A stretch of DNA of 64,000 nt from assembly GCA_964613745.1 (NCBI GenBank), contig CAZTJA010000001.1:1-64000 (forward strand). The letters run 5' to 3'. The position numbers and the translations under genes are program-made. The stretch comes from CAZTJA01 sp964613745. Its GTDB lineage: Bacteria > Desulfobacterota > Desulfomonilia > Desulfomonilales > Desulfomonilaceae. Below are positions 45,213 through 53,746 of the stretch, piece by piece (within the stretch, counting starts at the first letter, position 1; the number at the start of each line of letters is the position of its first letter). Below the pieces are notes generated by a model, which saw nothing but the letters and a program-made list of their open reading frames with translations, did no database searches and was not told the origin of the DNA.

Positions 45213-45455
45213 CTATCGCCTCGGCACCGTGAACGGCAGAAGCGCTATATTTCTTGCTCTTTTGATAGCAGTCGTCAATTGTCTCTGGTGTTTGGCACAA
45301 TTACCTGAAATTCTCCTGGGGATAATCTTTCCACGTTCAGTAATGAAGGTCCGCAGGATATTTGGCTCCTTGTAATCCATTCTCAACGAGGAATCTGCAC
45401 AGAATCGGCAAACTTTGCTTCTGGGGAATGGGCGTTTTCTTGGGGGTCTACTCAT
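45213..45455 (-). CDS. rpsR: Small-subunit ribosomal protein S18 (Cys-containing)
   Basis: 80 residues, basic. Central FITERGKIIPRRISGNCAKH and RQLTTAIKRARNIALLPFTV are diagnostic. VCRFC and NCAKHQR supply Cys for a zinc site (C+ type). It overlaps rpsF by four bases and has no ssb between them. Confidence 0.96.
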   Translation of the reverse strand: MSRPPRKRPFPRSKVCRFCADSSLRMDYKEPNILRTFITERGKIIPRRISGNCAKHQRQLTTAIKRARNIALLPFTVPRR

Positions 45456-45952
45456 TGTACTTCGCCCTCCTTAGTTTCTTCCGCAGGAACTTGTGCTTCC
45501 GCCTCCGGCTGAGGCTCTGTAACGGTTTGTTCCGTTGACTCCGCTGATGCTACTTCTGCCGTCTCAGCAGGCTGCTTATCCTCCGAAGCCGATTCAGGTT
45601 CCGCAGGTGTTTCGGGTACTGTTTCCGCCTCTTCAGCTTTGGCCTTAAAAGCATCAAGATCAATACTGTCGTCAAGTTTGATACTGAGGAATTTCAGGAC
45701 ATCGTCGGCAATTTTAAGCTGTCGTTCCAGTTCGGAAATGAGAGCCGGAGTCCCAGCAAAGTCAAACAGCAGGTAATGGCCTCTGTCCTTTTTCTTGACC
45801 AAATAGGCGAGCTTTTTGGTTCCCCAATCCTCGAATTTGATGACTTCCCCACCTGAATTAGCTATTAGCTGATTATACTTTTCGGTGAAGGATTTTAGAT
45901 CATCATCATTAAGCTCGGGATCAAGGATGACGACGCACTCATATCGTCTCAT
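45452..45952 (-). CDS. rpsF: Small-subunit ribosomal protein S6 with long acidic tail
   Basis: Residues 1-about 95 are a normal S6 (MRRYECVVILDPELNDDDLK, WGTKKLAYLVKKKDRGHYLL, LERQLKIADDVLKFLSIKL). About 65 further residues are almost entirely Ala, Glu, Pro, Val and Gln (TVPETPAEPESASEDK and repeats of similar composition). E. coli S6 has a short Glu tail, but this is much longer and presumably disordered. Confidence 0.96.
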   Translation of the reverse strand: MRRYECVVILDPELNDDDLKSFTEKYNQLIANSGGEVIKFEDWGTKKLAYLVKKKDRGHYLLFDFAGTPALISELERQLKIADDVLKFLSIKLDDSIDLDAFKAKAEEAETVPETPAEPESASEDKQPAETAEVASAESTEQTVTEPQPEAEAQVPAEETKEGEVQ

Positions 45953-46068
45953 CGAATCTCCTTTCGGCTGTCAAGCCCTCATAGGGCAAGGAGCGGTGAT
46001 TAAAAAAGTCACTATACTCGGTTTCGATTACATTTGCAACGCTGAAGGGATCGAGATTGATAAGTTGT

Positions 46069-46569
46069 CTACCGAGTGGTCATGTCATTGCATTTGTGGC
46101 ATTTCCAGACTTTTCGGCGAATAAAGAAGAATAATAAGCCTGATCCGACAAGGATCGACCCAATATAGTATATGGCGGGAAGAGCGAATTTGATGTGCCA
46201 CGCTGGAGTGAAAAAATTAACGGCAAACCCGTAAGCTATGACAAGCGTGATTCCCAGAATGATGGCGGCAAAGGCAGCCGGAGCAGAAAGTATCATACTG
46301 GATGACTTCGTCATGATGCCACCGCACGAATTACAAAGCTTAACTTTTCCGCGCCTTATCCTATCGTGAAATGAAGCGGTATCGGACTTTGATGAGAGGG
46401 ACAGGTAATTATCTCCATCAAGATGTTCTTCACCAATTGCGTAAACTCGTTCAGTACCAATCCCCTCGCGGGACTTTGGGTCAGTAAGCGTTTTGAAGTC
46501 GGAAAACGAGCTTTCCCGATTTGATACGCCCGGCGCGTTTCTCAATCGATAAGAATCGTTTTGGTTCAC
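46069..46569 (-). CDS. Two-helix membrane protein with paired CxxC motifs, unknown function
   Basis: 166 residues, not recognised. A long polar N-terminus (about 1-75) precedes CNSC, then two hydrophobic segments (AAFAAIILGITLVIAYGFA and AIYYIGSILVGSGLLFFFIR), and finally WKCHKCND. The two CxxC pairs flank the membrane region and could together bind one zinc or metal ion on the cytoplasmic side. It lies alone between rpsF and atpE, behind its own promoter, so no operon clue is available. Confidence 0.7.
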   Translation of the reverse strand: MNQNDSYRLRNAPGVSNRESSFSDFKTLTDPKSREGIGTERVYAIGEEHLDGDNYLSLSSKSDTASFHDRIRRGKVKLCNSCGGIMTKSSSMILSAPAAFAAIILGITLVIAYGFAVNFFTPAWHIKFALPAIYYIGSILVGSGLLFFFIRRKVWKCHKCNDMTTR

Positions 46570-46603
46570 CTGGAGCCTTTCCCAAGAATTAAATCGCTGG
46601 ATG

Positions 46604-46631
46604 ATCGTAGCAGATTCGACTTTTTTGTCAA
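46604..46631 (-). promoter_or_regulatory. Promoter of the two-helix membrane protein gene
   Basis: On the minus strand TTGACA (46631-46626), 16-base spacer, TACGAT (46609-46604). Transcription would begin near 46597, about 28 bases before the start. Confidence 0.55.
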
Positions 46632-46648
46632 TGCGGGAGGTGGAGGGA

Positions 46649-46672
46649 AGCCGCTCTCAATTGAGAGCGGCT
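46649..46672. terminator. Hairpin after atpE
   Basis: AGCCGCTCTCAA (46649-46660) and TTGAGAGCGGCT (46661-46672) are a perfect 12-base inverted repeat with no loop beyond a forced turn. It is 10 bases after the atpE stop. The minus-strand T tract is poor; still the likely end of the atp message. Confidence 0.65.
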
Positions 46673-46682
46673 GATACGGAAA

Positions 46683-47018
46683 TTAACCTATCAATGCTCT
46701 GAACGGGTTGGCGAACAGGAGCAGCAAGGCAACAACAAGTGCGTAAATGGTAAGAGATTCGATCATAGCCAGACCGATGATCATGGTGGTCAGAATACGA
46801 CCGCCGGCTTCGGGATTGCGAGAAGTACCTTCGCAGGCGCCGCCGATAGCGGTTCCCATACCAATACCGGAACCGATGGCACCGAGGCCGATGGCAAGAC
46901 CGGCTGCCAATACGGTGTAGGAAGCGATGGCTGAACCGGCAGCGTCAGCCGCAAAAGCCACACCCGAAATCATGCAGATACCGAGCATCATCAAACCGGC
47001 AACAAAAGCTTTTTTCAT
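46683..47018 (-). CDS. atpE: ATP synthase F0 subunit c with N-terminal signal-like extension
   Basis: Ring subunit of the rotor. It has 111 residues against about 80 in most bacteria because of a signal-peptide-like start (MKKAFVAGLMMLGICMISGV, cleavage near AFA-A). Helix 1 has GSGIGMGTAIGGA, the loop is RNPEA, and helix 2 is GLAMIESLTIYALVVALLLL with ion-binding Glu87, Ser88 and Tyr92. Met54 replaces the Gln that Na+-coupled rings have in helix 1, so the Na+ signature is incomplete. Last gene of atpZ-atpI-atpB-atpE. Confidence 0.95.
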   Translation of the reverse strand: MKKAFVAGLMMLGICMISGVAFAADAAGSAIASYTVLAAGLAIGLGAIGSGIGMGTAIGGACEGTSRNPEAGGRILTTMIIGLAMIESLTIYALVVALLLLFANPFRALIG

Positions 47019-47046
47019 CTAAACAAAACCTCCATTGAATCGGATA

Positions 47047-47766
47047 TCAGTGAGCTTCTTCCAACGAACCGGAGATATACATCATGGTCAGCATGATGAA
47101 CACCAAGGTCTGAATGAAAGAAGTGAACACTTGCAAGAACATCATGGGCAAAGGCACTAGGTAAGGAACCAACAAGGTCAAAATAATTATGGCCAAATCT
47201 TCCCCCATTATGTTTCCGAATAGACGAAAACTGAGGGAGAGAATTCGACTAAGGTGCCCTATGATTTCGATAGGCAGCATTAATGGAATTAACCAAGGTA
47301 CCGGGCCGAGAAAGTGTTTTATATAATGTGTGCCGTGGTGCTTGATTCCGACGACGTGAGTCATCGTAAAAGCGACAAGCGCCAAGGCCAGCGTAGTGTT
47401 CAGGTTGTTTGTAGCGGACTGTAGCCAGGGCAGGATTCCAATTAAGTTGCAGCCGAGGATAAACAAAGCCAAAGACGCGATTAACGGAAAGAATGGTCTG
47501 CCGTGTTCTCCCATTATTTGAACAACCACATCCTCGAGGGTTGATACTACAACCTCCCAGAAATTTTGTGATCCCCGCGGAACGATTTCTAGTTTGCTCT
47601 TCACCACCAGAGCCGCCACTATCAATATAGCCATGACGATCCAGGTGTTCAGAACATTGTTCAGGTCGGCGTGAGTCACGCCGTACTGGTTCCAGAATGG
47701 TTCCATGGAATGAAACGCCGGTTTGGATATCACGTCGGTAAACACGGGTGGATGGATATCAGCCAT
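47047..47766 (-). CDS. atpB: ATP synthase F0 subunit a
   Basis: Stator membrane subunit carrying the ion half-channels, 239 residues with five or six membrane segments. The essential Arg is in LSLSFRLFGNIMGEDLAI; the C-terminal helix has FTSFIQTLVFIMLTMMYISG. Subunit b and the F1 genes are not in this operon, which is the split arrangement seen in many Desulfobacterota. Confidence 0.96.
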   Translation of the reverse strand: MADIHPPVFTDVISKPAFHSMEPFWNQYGVTHADLNNVLNTWIVMAILIVAALVVKSKLEIVPRGSQNFWEVVVSTLEDVVVQIMGEHGRPFFPLIASLALFILGCNLIGILPWLQSATNNLNTTLALALVAFTMTHVVGIKHHGTHYIKHFLGPVPWLIPLMLPIEIIGHLSRILSLSFRLFGNIMGEDLAIIILTLLVPYLVPLPMMFLQVFTSFIQTLVFIMLTMMYISGSLEEAH

Positions 47767-47770
47767 AAAC

Positions 47771-48154
47771 TCAGGCCTCCTCTGGTCTTCTATTGGCGAT
47801 GTAGATCAGGATCGGCAGAATGAAAAGTCCCACAGGAACAACCGACAAACCGACCACAAGACCTACAGGATCTACACTCAGAAAAGCTACTAACCCGTAA
47901 ACACAAATTCCCAATGCAATGAGCCGAATATAGAAATTTCCGAGCACGGAAGCCATTGCAAATGACTTATGCTCAAAGCCGACCTTTTTCACCTTGCGGG
48001 CACCCGCCCAGGAGTTTGCCAAAATAAGTGCACCGCCGGAGACGAAACCGAAAAAAAAATCCCTGGATCCCATTATGAAGGCAAGCACTGCCCCAAGACT
48101 GTATACGAAACCCGAAATTCCAAACCAGATAAATGGGACTCTCTGGAAATCCAT
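47771..48154 (-). CDS. atpI: ATP synthase I-like membrane protein
   Basis: 127 residues with four hydrophobic segments (FIWFGISGFVYSLGAVLAFI, FFFGFVSGGALILANSW, NFYIRLIALGICVYGLVAF, and a C-terminal pair). Such AtpI-type proteins help assemble the c-ring. The gene starts on the TAATG overlap with atpZ and is four bases from atpB. Sequence identity of the family is low, so the call leans on context. Confidence 0.78.
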   Translation of the reverse strand: MDFQRVPFIWFGISGFVYSLGAVLAFIMGSRDFFFGFVSGGALILANSWAGARKVKKVGFEHKSFAMASVLGNFYIRLIALGICVYGLVAFLSVDPVGLVVGLSVVPVGLFILPILIYIANRRPEEA

Positions 48155-48387
48155 TACAGTTTATTATCCTTGTCGGCTCGCTGCTGCTTGCGAACTTCGA
48201 TAAGTATGTTGCGACCGGCTGCCGCCAATCCAAGCATGAAAAAGATAATGCTGAATAAAGGGAATGTTCCGAATCTGTTGTCCAGCCACCATCCGATGTA
48301 AGCACCGATTAAAATGGCAAAGACAATCGACGCACCTAATTGCAGGGCGTCTCCCAACAACTTCCATGTTGTGGTTGCTCTCTTCAC
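48154..48387 (-). CDS. atpZ: AtpZ-type F0F1 ATP synthase accessory membrane protein
   Basis: Short protein with two hydrophobic segments (LGDALQLGASIVFAILIGAY and LFSIIFFMLGLAAAGRNIL) and the G-x-x-I-G-W-W-L-D turn typical of AtpZ, which acts with AtpI in Mg2+ or assembly functions. Start GTG 48387 behind ACGAGAT gives 77 residues; a TTG at 48408 is a possible alternative. First gene of the atp operon, overlapping atpI by the TAATG junction. Confidence 0.78.
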   Translation of the reverse strand: MKRATTTWKLLGDALQLGASIVFAILIGAYIGWWLDNRFGTFPLFSIIFFMLGLAAAGRNILIEVRKQQRADKDNKL

Positions 48388-48719
48388 TGAAGTATATCTC
48401 GTTAGCAAAAATTGATGGTCGTGTCAACTTTGATTTTCCGGTCCTACAACTTTTTCATTTCATCTTGTTTTTGAAAAACGGCTCACAAAGAGGGTTGTTA
48501 CGGCTCAAAGCGTTCACCTGATGTCATAAAGATTGTCCGAAAAGCAATTTGACGCGGTTCCGGTCAAGATGATACTTTAAAATTCAGGACAGCGGATAAA
48601 TCTTCAACACGATAGTTACTGGAGTGTAAACCGGAGTTCAGCTTTCGTCAAATTATCGCCGGTGCAGTTTATGCTGACGTATTTAGGGTTTTACAATTGA
48701 TCTACTACGAGTGGGGATT
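48388..48719. other. Divergent gap between atpZ and the RND pump
   Basis: No gene supported. It holds a promoter candidate for the RND gene at 48549-48578 and must hold the atp operon promoter on the minus strand, for which I found no clear pair. Confidence 0.35.
48549..48578 (+). promoter_or_regulatory. Candidate promoter of the RND transporter gene
   Basis: TTGACG (48549-48554), 18-base spacer, TACTTT (48573-48578). The leader would be about 135 bases. Confidence 0.4.
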
Positions 48720-51700
48720 ATGAGCTTATCCGAGAAATATGGTCTGGGTATTACCGGTAAAATCGTCGAGGCTTTTCTCGTTTCAAGATTACCGATAATT
48801 TTCATAATTGCTTCACTGTTGGCGGGGGCGGTTGCTCTTCTGGTGACTCCACGGGAAGAAGAACCTCAGATTGTTGTTCCCGTAGTGGATATCATGATCA
48901 GCTATCCGGGAGCATCAGCTTCAGAAATCGAAAATCTGGTCACTATCAATCTCGAACGCAAAATCTGGGAAGTTGATGGTGTAGAGTACGTTTACTCCAC
49001 ATCAATGCCGGGCTCCGCTGTAGTGACGGCCCGCTTCTTCGTCGGCGAAAATAGGGAAAACAGCCTGCTGAAAACCCACAGCAAAATAATGTCTTATGTC
49101 GATCATGTACCTAAAGGAGTTACCGGATGGGTAGTTAGACCTGTAGAAATTGATGACGTCCCGATCGTGACATTTTCACTGTATAGCTCTTTCTATTCCG
49201 ATTACGAACTCAGAAGGGTTGCTGATGAAATTGTTCATCGTCTTCAGAGTATTCCGGATACAGGCCGAGCCTATGTGGTGGGAGGGAGAAAGCTTCAGGC
49301 CAAAGTTCTCCTCCAACCCGAAAATATGGCCGGCAGGAATGTTTCCGTCCTGGATATAGAGAGGGCAATCAAGGGTGGAAACGTGAACGTCAGGGCCGGG
49401 ACCATGCAGGTTCTTAACAGTGAAATTGTTGTGGAAGTGGGCCCTTTCGTCCGGTCTGTTGAGGAACTAGGTGAACTTGTCGTAGGTGTTCACGAAGGTA
49501 AACCGGTGTTTCTCAATGATGTAGCCCAGGTAGTAGATGGGCCGGAAGAAGCGGAAACCTATACTCGTCTAACATTTGGACCGGGTTCCCAAAAAGATGA
49601 GCATACCCGCACTTTGGCCGACGTGGTACCGGGGAAACCGTACAATCAAGTGACGGTAGCTGTTGCGAAACGGAAAGGAACGAATGCGGTAAAGGTGTCA
49701 GATGGGCTGATATCGAAAATCGAAGAACTGAAGAAATCAGTTATTCCTTCCGACGTTCAAGTTCTCGTCACTCGGAATTACGGCAGCACGGCAAACGAAA
49801 AAGTTAATGAGTTGGTGAAGCATTTAGGGATAGCCGTAATAAGTATCGTTGTGTTGCTCTCTTTCGTTCTCGGATGGAAAGAGGCAGGTATTGTTGCTCT
49901 TGCGGTTCCCATGACCCTCGCAGTAACTTTATTGGCGAATCTACTTGCAGGATACACGATCAACCGTGTTACTCTTTTCGCTCTCATATTATCGCTCGGT
50001 TTATTGGTTGATGATCCAATTGTCGACGTTGAAAATATCCACAGGCATTTCAAACTCAAGACCCATCCACCATTAGATGCGACACTGCTGGCGGTGGACG
50101 AGGTTAGACCTCCCACGATCCTTGCAACGTTGGCTGTTATTGCTTCCTTTATTCCTCTTTTTTTCATAACAGGCATGATGGGCCCTTATATGCGGCCTAT
50201 GGCTTTAAATGTTCCAGTTGCTATGATAATGTCTTTGGTAATTGCTTTTACGGTGACTCCGTGGACTACATATCACGCTTTAAAAGGTGCGTACGATCAC
50301 CATTCGGAACCGTACGACTTTCGGACCGGATTAGTCTTTAGGATCTATAGTCGTCTTATCACACCCTTTCTCCACAGTCGAAAAAAGAGCTATTTCTTCT
50401 TGGCAATCGTCGCTTTGGCCTTGGTAGGTTCTATATTATTGATTTTCATAAAAGCTGTGCCCGTCAAAATGCTACCCTTTGACAATAAGAACGAGTTTCT
50501 CGTCCTTGTTGACATGCCGGAAGGAACGACCCTTGAAGAAACTAACAGGGTAACCGCGGAAATCGAATCATATCTGAGCACCGTCAACGAAGTCCGTGAT
50601 GTTGAGTCTTTTGTAGGAGTTGGAGCACCCATAGATTTCAACGGAATGGTTCGGCAGTATTACTTTCGTCGTGGGGGCCATGTGGCGGATATCAGAGTGA
50701 ACTTGATTGAAAAATTTGAAAGAGAGTTCCAGAGCCATGGTGTGGTCTTACGTATTCGGCCCGATCTTGAGCGCATAGCAGGTCTGCATGGTGCAAATGT
50801 AAAAATAGTTGAAGTTCCTCCCGGACCTCCCGTGTTTTCGACTATAACTGCAGAAGTTTACGGACCCCCCGAGTCAAACTACAACGAAATCATATCCGAA
50901 GCGAAGAAAGTACGATCGAATATGGAAAAAGTTGACGGAATAGTCGACATCGACGACTCCGTCTCGGCTCCCCAGAAGCAATATACTTTTGTTGTCGATC
51001 GAACAAAAGCCGGAATGGCAGGAATATCAGTTCAAGACATTGCCGGCGCCGCAAAAATATTTCTGGGTGGCGAGTCTCTCTCGTCCATACATTCAGACCG
51101 TGAGCGCATTCCACACGAAATAAATCTGCGGTTACCGATATCCATACGATCTAAACCGGAAGACATGGCAGGTCTGAGAATAAAAGCAGCCGATGGATCG
51201 ATGATACCCTTTAATGAATTGGGAGAACTGAGGGAGTCGGTAATTGATCAACCTATTTACAGAAAGAATATGGAACGCCTCGTATTTGTAACGGGAGAAA
51301 CCGCAGGCCGGAGTCCGGTAGACGCAATCTTTGATCTAAAGGCCGAAATGACTAAAGCCCCTCTAAGGGACGGTTACAGAGTAGATTGGGCAGGTGAGGG
51401 TGAGTGGAAGATCACCCTTGAAGTGTTCAGGGATCTTGGGTTAGCGTTTGTTGGAGCTTTGATACTCATCTACATACTATTGGTTCAACAAACAGAATCC
51501 TTCTTGGTGCCTTTGGTGATCATGGTCGCAATTCCTCTGACTTTAATAGGGATTCTGCCGGGTTTTGCCGCTCTAAATATCCTGATGGCCGAAATGATAG
51601 GAAAGTATCCGGATTCCATATACTTCACGGCCACGGGCATGATCGGGATGATAGCATTAGCAGGAATAGTGGTTCGAAACTCAATTATACTGATAGACTT

Positions 51701-51986
51701 TATTCATGTGAGAACCACTGCAGGAGAGTCTCTAGAGGATGCAATCACTGAATCCGGCGCCGTGAGATTTACTCCTATTATGCTGACTGCAGGTGCCGCA
51801 ATTTTCGGATCTTGGGTCATTACTTTGGATCCGGTGTTTTCGGGTCTGGCGTGGTCATTTATATTCGGTATCTTTGCCTCTACCATGTTTACTTTACTGA
51901 TTGTACCCATCATCTACTACCTGATTTATAGAAAAAAATATATTCGAACTGAAACCGATCTTGCTAATACACCTGAAAATGCTTAA
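48720..51986 (+). CDS. RND-superfamily inner-membrane efflux transporter (AcrB/CzcA-like)
   Basis: Proton-driven pump, 1088 residues. Twelve-helix RND architecture: helix 1 (LPIIFIIASLLAGAVALLV), a large periplasmic porter domain, helices 2-6, the second porter domain, and helices 8-12. The proton-relay Asp pair is in LLVDDPIVDVENI. The N-terminal periplasmic start has EEEPQIVVPVVDI and SYPGASASEIENLV, close to HAE1/heavy-metal types. ATG 48720 is preceded by GTGGGG. No membrane-fusion protein or outer-membrane channel gene is adjacent, so the pump must borrow them or work alone. The substrate is unknown. Confidence 0.91.
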   Translation: MSLSEKYGLGITGKIVEAFLVSRLPIIFIIASLLAGAVALLVTPREEEPQIVVPVVDIMISYPGASASEIENLVTINLERKIWEVDGVEYVYSTSMPGSAVVTARFFVGENRENSLLKTHSKIMSYVDHVPKGVTGWVVRPVEIDDVPIVTFSLYSSFYSDYELRRVADEIVHRLQSIPDTGRAYVVGGRKLQAKVLLQPENMAGRNVSVLDIERAIKGGNVNVRAGTMQVLNSEIVVEVGPFVRSVEELGELVVGVHEGKPVFLNDVAQVVDGPEEAETYTRLTFGPGSQKDEHTRTLADVVPGKPYNQVTVAVAKRKGTNAVKVSDGLISKIEELKKSVIPSDVQVLVTRNYGSTANEKVNELVKHLGIAVISIVVLLSFVLGWKEAGIVALAVPMTLAVTLLANLLAGYTINRVTLFALILSLGLLVDDPIVDVENIHRHFKLKTHPPLDATLLAVDEVRPPTILATLAVIASFIPLFFITGMMGPYMRPMALNVPVAMIMSLVIAFTVTPWTTYHALKGAYDHHSEPYDFRTGLVFRIYSRLITPFLHSRKKSYFFLAIVALALVGSILLIFIKAVPVKMLPFDNKNEFLVLVDMPEGTTLEETNRVTAEIESYLSTVNEVRDVESFVGVGAPIDFNGMVRQYYFRRGGHVADIRVNLIEKFEREFQSHGVVLRIRPDLERIAGLHGANVKIVEVPPGPPVFSTITAEVYGPPESNYNEIISEAKKVRSNMEKVDGIVDIDDSVSAPQKQYTFVVDRTKAGMAGISVQDIAGAAKIFLGGESLSSIHSDRERIPHEINLRLPISIRSKPEDMAGLRIKAADGSMIPFNELGELRESVIDQPIYRKNMERLVFVTGETAGRSPVDAIFDLKAEMTKAPLRDGYRVDWAGEGEWKITLEVFRDLGLAFVGALILIYILLVQQTESFLVPLVIMVAIPLTLIGILPGFAALNILMAEMIGKYPDSIYFTATGMIGMIALAGIVVRNSIILIDFIHVRTTAGESLEDAITESGAVRFTPIMLTAGAAIFGSWVITLDPVFSGLAWSFIFGIFASTMFTLLIVPIIYYLIYRKKYIRTETDLANTPENA

Positions 51987-52055
51987 CTCTAAAAAACCTG
52001 GAAAGAAGATCCTGCATGCAGGCTGCCGGGGTACTCATCAGACAAGGGGTCTAAC

Positions 52056-52574
52056 ATGATTAAGGAAAAAGTGCTGGAAGGTTTTAACAAGCAAATAAAT
52101 GCCGAGATGTACTCGTCATATCTCTATTTAGCGATGTCTGCCTACTTTGAGACTCTCAACTTGAAGGGCTTTGCCAACTGGATGAGAGTGCAAGCTCAAG
52201 AAGAATTGGTCCATGCTATGAAGTTTTATGCTTTCCTGCATGACAGAGGTGGAAAGGTGAATTTAGGACCAATAGACGGCCCACCGACGAAATGGGATAC
52301 CCCGCTGCATGCATTTGAAGAAGCATACAATCATGAAATCAAGGTTACAGGTTTAATCAATAGTCTCGTCGATACAGCTTTAGAAGAAAAGGATCATGCA
52401 GCAAATGCTTTCCTTCAGTGGTTTGTAACCGAGCAGGTGGAAGAAGAAGCTTCCGCAGATGCAGTGGTTCAGCAATTAAAGTTGGCCGGCTCCGACGGCA
52501 GCGGTCTTTTTATGATCGATAGAGAGTTAGGTCAGCGTGTGTTCACAATGCCTGTCTCCGGGGAGGCTGATTAA
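52056..52574 (+). CDS. Bacterial ferritin (FtnA type)
   Basis: Cytoplasmic iron-storage 24-mer subunit, 172 residues. Ferroxidase-site helices are visible: NKQINAEMYSSYLYLAMSAY and VQAQEELVHAMKFY with the conserved Glu and E-x2-H, then LEEKDHAANAF and WFVTEQVEEEA. It lacks the Met that binds haem in bacterioferritin. It precedes a second ferritin-like gene by 22 bases and follows the RND gene by 70. Confidence 0.93.
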   Translation: MIKEKVLEGFNKQINAEMYSSYLYLAMSAYFETLNLKGFANWMRVQAQEELVHAMKFYAFLHDRGGKVNLGPIDGPPTKWDTPLHAFEEAYNHEIKVTGLINSLVDTALEEKDHAANAFLQWFVTEQVEEEASADAVVQQLKLAGSDGSGLFMIDRELGQRVFTMPVSGEAD

Positions 52575-52596
52575 ACGAGGAAACCTGAGAGGTAAT

Positions 52597-53127
52597 ATGC
52601 CTGAATCAGAACGATCATTACAAATGCTGGCTTTTGCTCTGGAGAAAGAGAAGAAGGGTCAAGAATTTTACAAACTCTCTTCTGAAAAATGCTCCAATGC
52701 TCTTGGGCGGGATCTATTCAAGAAATTGGTGGCGGATGAAGCCGTTCACATGCAGCGAATCAAGGAGATTTACGAGTCGCTACATTTGGGTAACCCGTGG
52801 ACTAATGACTGGCGTCGATATCAGGGAGAAAACGAGGATCTCCAGGCCTTAGTGCGAAAGCGAGCGGTGGAATTCGGTTCAAAGGTCGGTGTTGATACGG
52901 ATGATTTAGAAGCGGTTGAAATCGCATTGCAAATGGAGCAGAGTGCTGTAGATTTTTACGTAGGGGAATTAGACAAGACTCAGGATTCGATTGAAAAGGA
53001 ATTTTTGACCTGCATGATCAATGAGGAGAGAGCCCATTTTGCAGCTCTCGAAGACATCAAACAGTATTTCACCGATCCCGATTCATGGTTTCTGGAGAAA
53101 GAACATTCTGCTTTCGACGGTGGATAA
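52597..53127 (+). CDS. Ferritin-like diiron protein without rubredoxin domain
   Basis: 176 residues, four-helix bundle of the rubrerythrin/ferritin-like superfamily. Two E-x2-H sites (ADEAVHMQRI and NEERAHFAAL) and two single Glu in LEKEKKGQEFYK and MEQSAVDFYVGE form a diiron site. There is no C-terminal rubredoxin. ATG 52597 follows GAGAGG. Likely peroxide or iron handling; the exact role is unknown. In an operon with ferritin and possibly the following methyltransferase, whose start is six bases after this stop. Confidence 0.83.
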   Translation: MPESERSLQMLAFALEKEKKGQEFYKLSSEKCSNALGRDLFKKLVADEAVHMQRIKEIYESLHLGNPWTNDWRRYQGENEDLQALVRKRAVEFGSKVGVDTDDLEAVEIALQMEQSAVDFYVGELDKTQDSIEKEFLTCMINEERAHFAALEDIKQYFTDPDSWFLEKEHSAFDGG

Positions 53128-53133
53128 CGAATC

Positions 53134-53691
53134 TTGATCAAAGATCGACTCAGGTGGAATTCAAAATATAGTTCCAATCCCGATGACGGATTTCCGGCTC
53201 CCGATGAACTGCTCACGCGATATAAAACTCTCTTGACCGCAGGCAGAGCACTCGATGTTGCTTGCGGGAAAGGGGGAAATTCTTTGTTTTTAGCGGAGCA
53301 GGGATATTCGGTGGACGCTCTGGATATAAGTGACATTGCCCTCAAAAATCTTAGGCGCGTGGCAACTCTTGAAGGATTTGACATAAACCCGTTGATTGCG
53401 GATCTAGACTACTTTCCATTTCCTGCAAACTCGTACGATCTTGTTATCGTTTTCTATTTCTTCTCTAAAGATCTCATGCCGAAATTGAATTTAACTTTGA
53501 AATCGGGAGGATTGCTTTTTTACGCTACGTACAACTTTCGACATATTGCGGAAAATCCTACATTTAATAGCGAGTACCTTGTTCCTCCCGGGGGTCTGGG
53601 CATGTACTTACCTGGTTTTGAAATTCTGCTGAACGAGCCTGAAGCAGGAGATCTACGGAATTTGTCACGCTTTATCGGTAAAAAGAAGTAG
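53134..53691 (+). CDS. SAM-dependent methyltransferase (TehB-like class I)
   Basis: 185 residues. Motif I is ALDVACGKGGNSLFLAEQGY, followed by DALDISDIAL and a DYFPFPANSYDLVIVF segment, typical of TehB/UbiE-like small methyltransferases. Start TTG 53134 lies six bases after the previous stop. The link with the ferritin genes is positional; a metalloid or tellurite resistance role would fit TehB relatives but is not shown. Confidence 0.82.
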   Translation: MIKDRLRWNSKYSSNPDDGFPAPDELLTRYKTLLTAGRALDVACGKGGNSLFLAEQGYSVDALDISDIALKNLRRVATLEGFDINPLIADLDYFPFPANSYDLVIVFYFFSKDLMPKLNLTLKSGGLLFYATYNFRHIAENPTFNSEYLVPPGGLGMYLPGFEILLNEPEAGDLRNLSRFIGKKK

Positions 53692-53693
53692 AA

Positions 53694-53716
53694 AAGCCGG
53701 TTGCTGGAACCGGCTT
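53694..53716. terminator. Bidirectional terminator
   Basis: AAGCCGGTT (53694-53702) pairs with AACCGGCTT (53708-53716) around GCTGG, between the methyltransferase and the convergent superoxide dismutase gene. The minus side is followed by TTTTC, so it serves the dismutase best. Confidence 0.68.
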
Positions 53717-53746
53717 ATGATCCGATATTTAAATCACTTGTTATCG

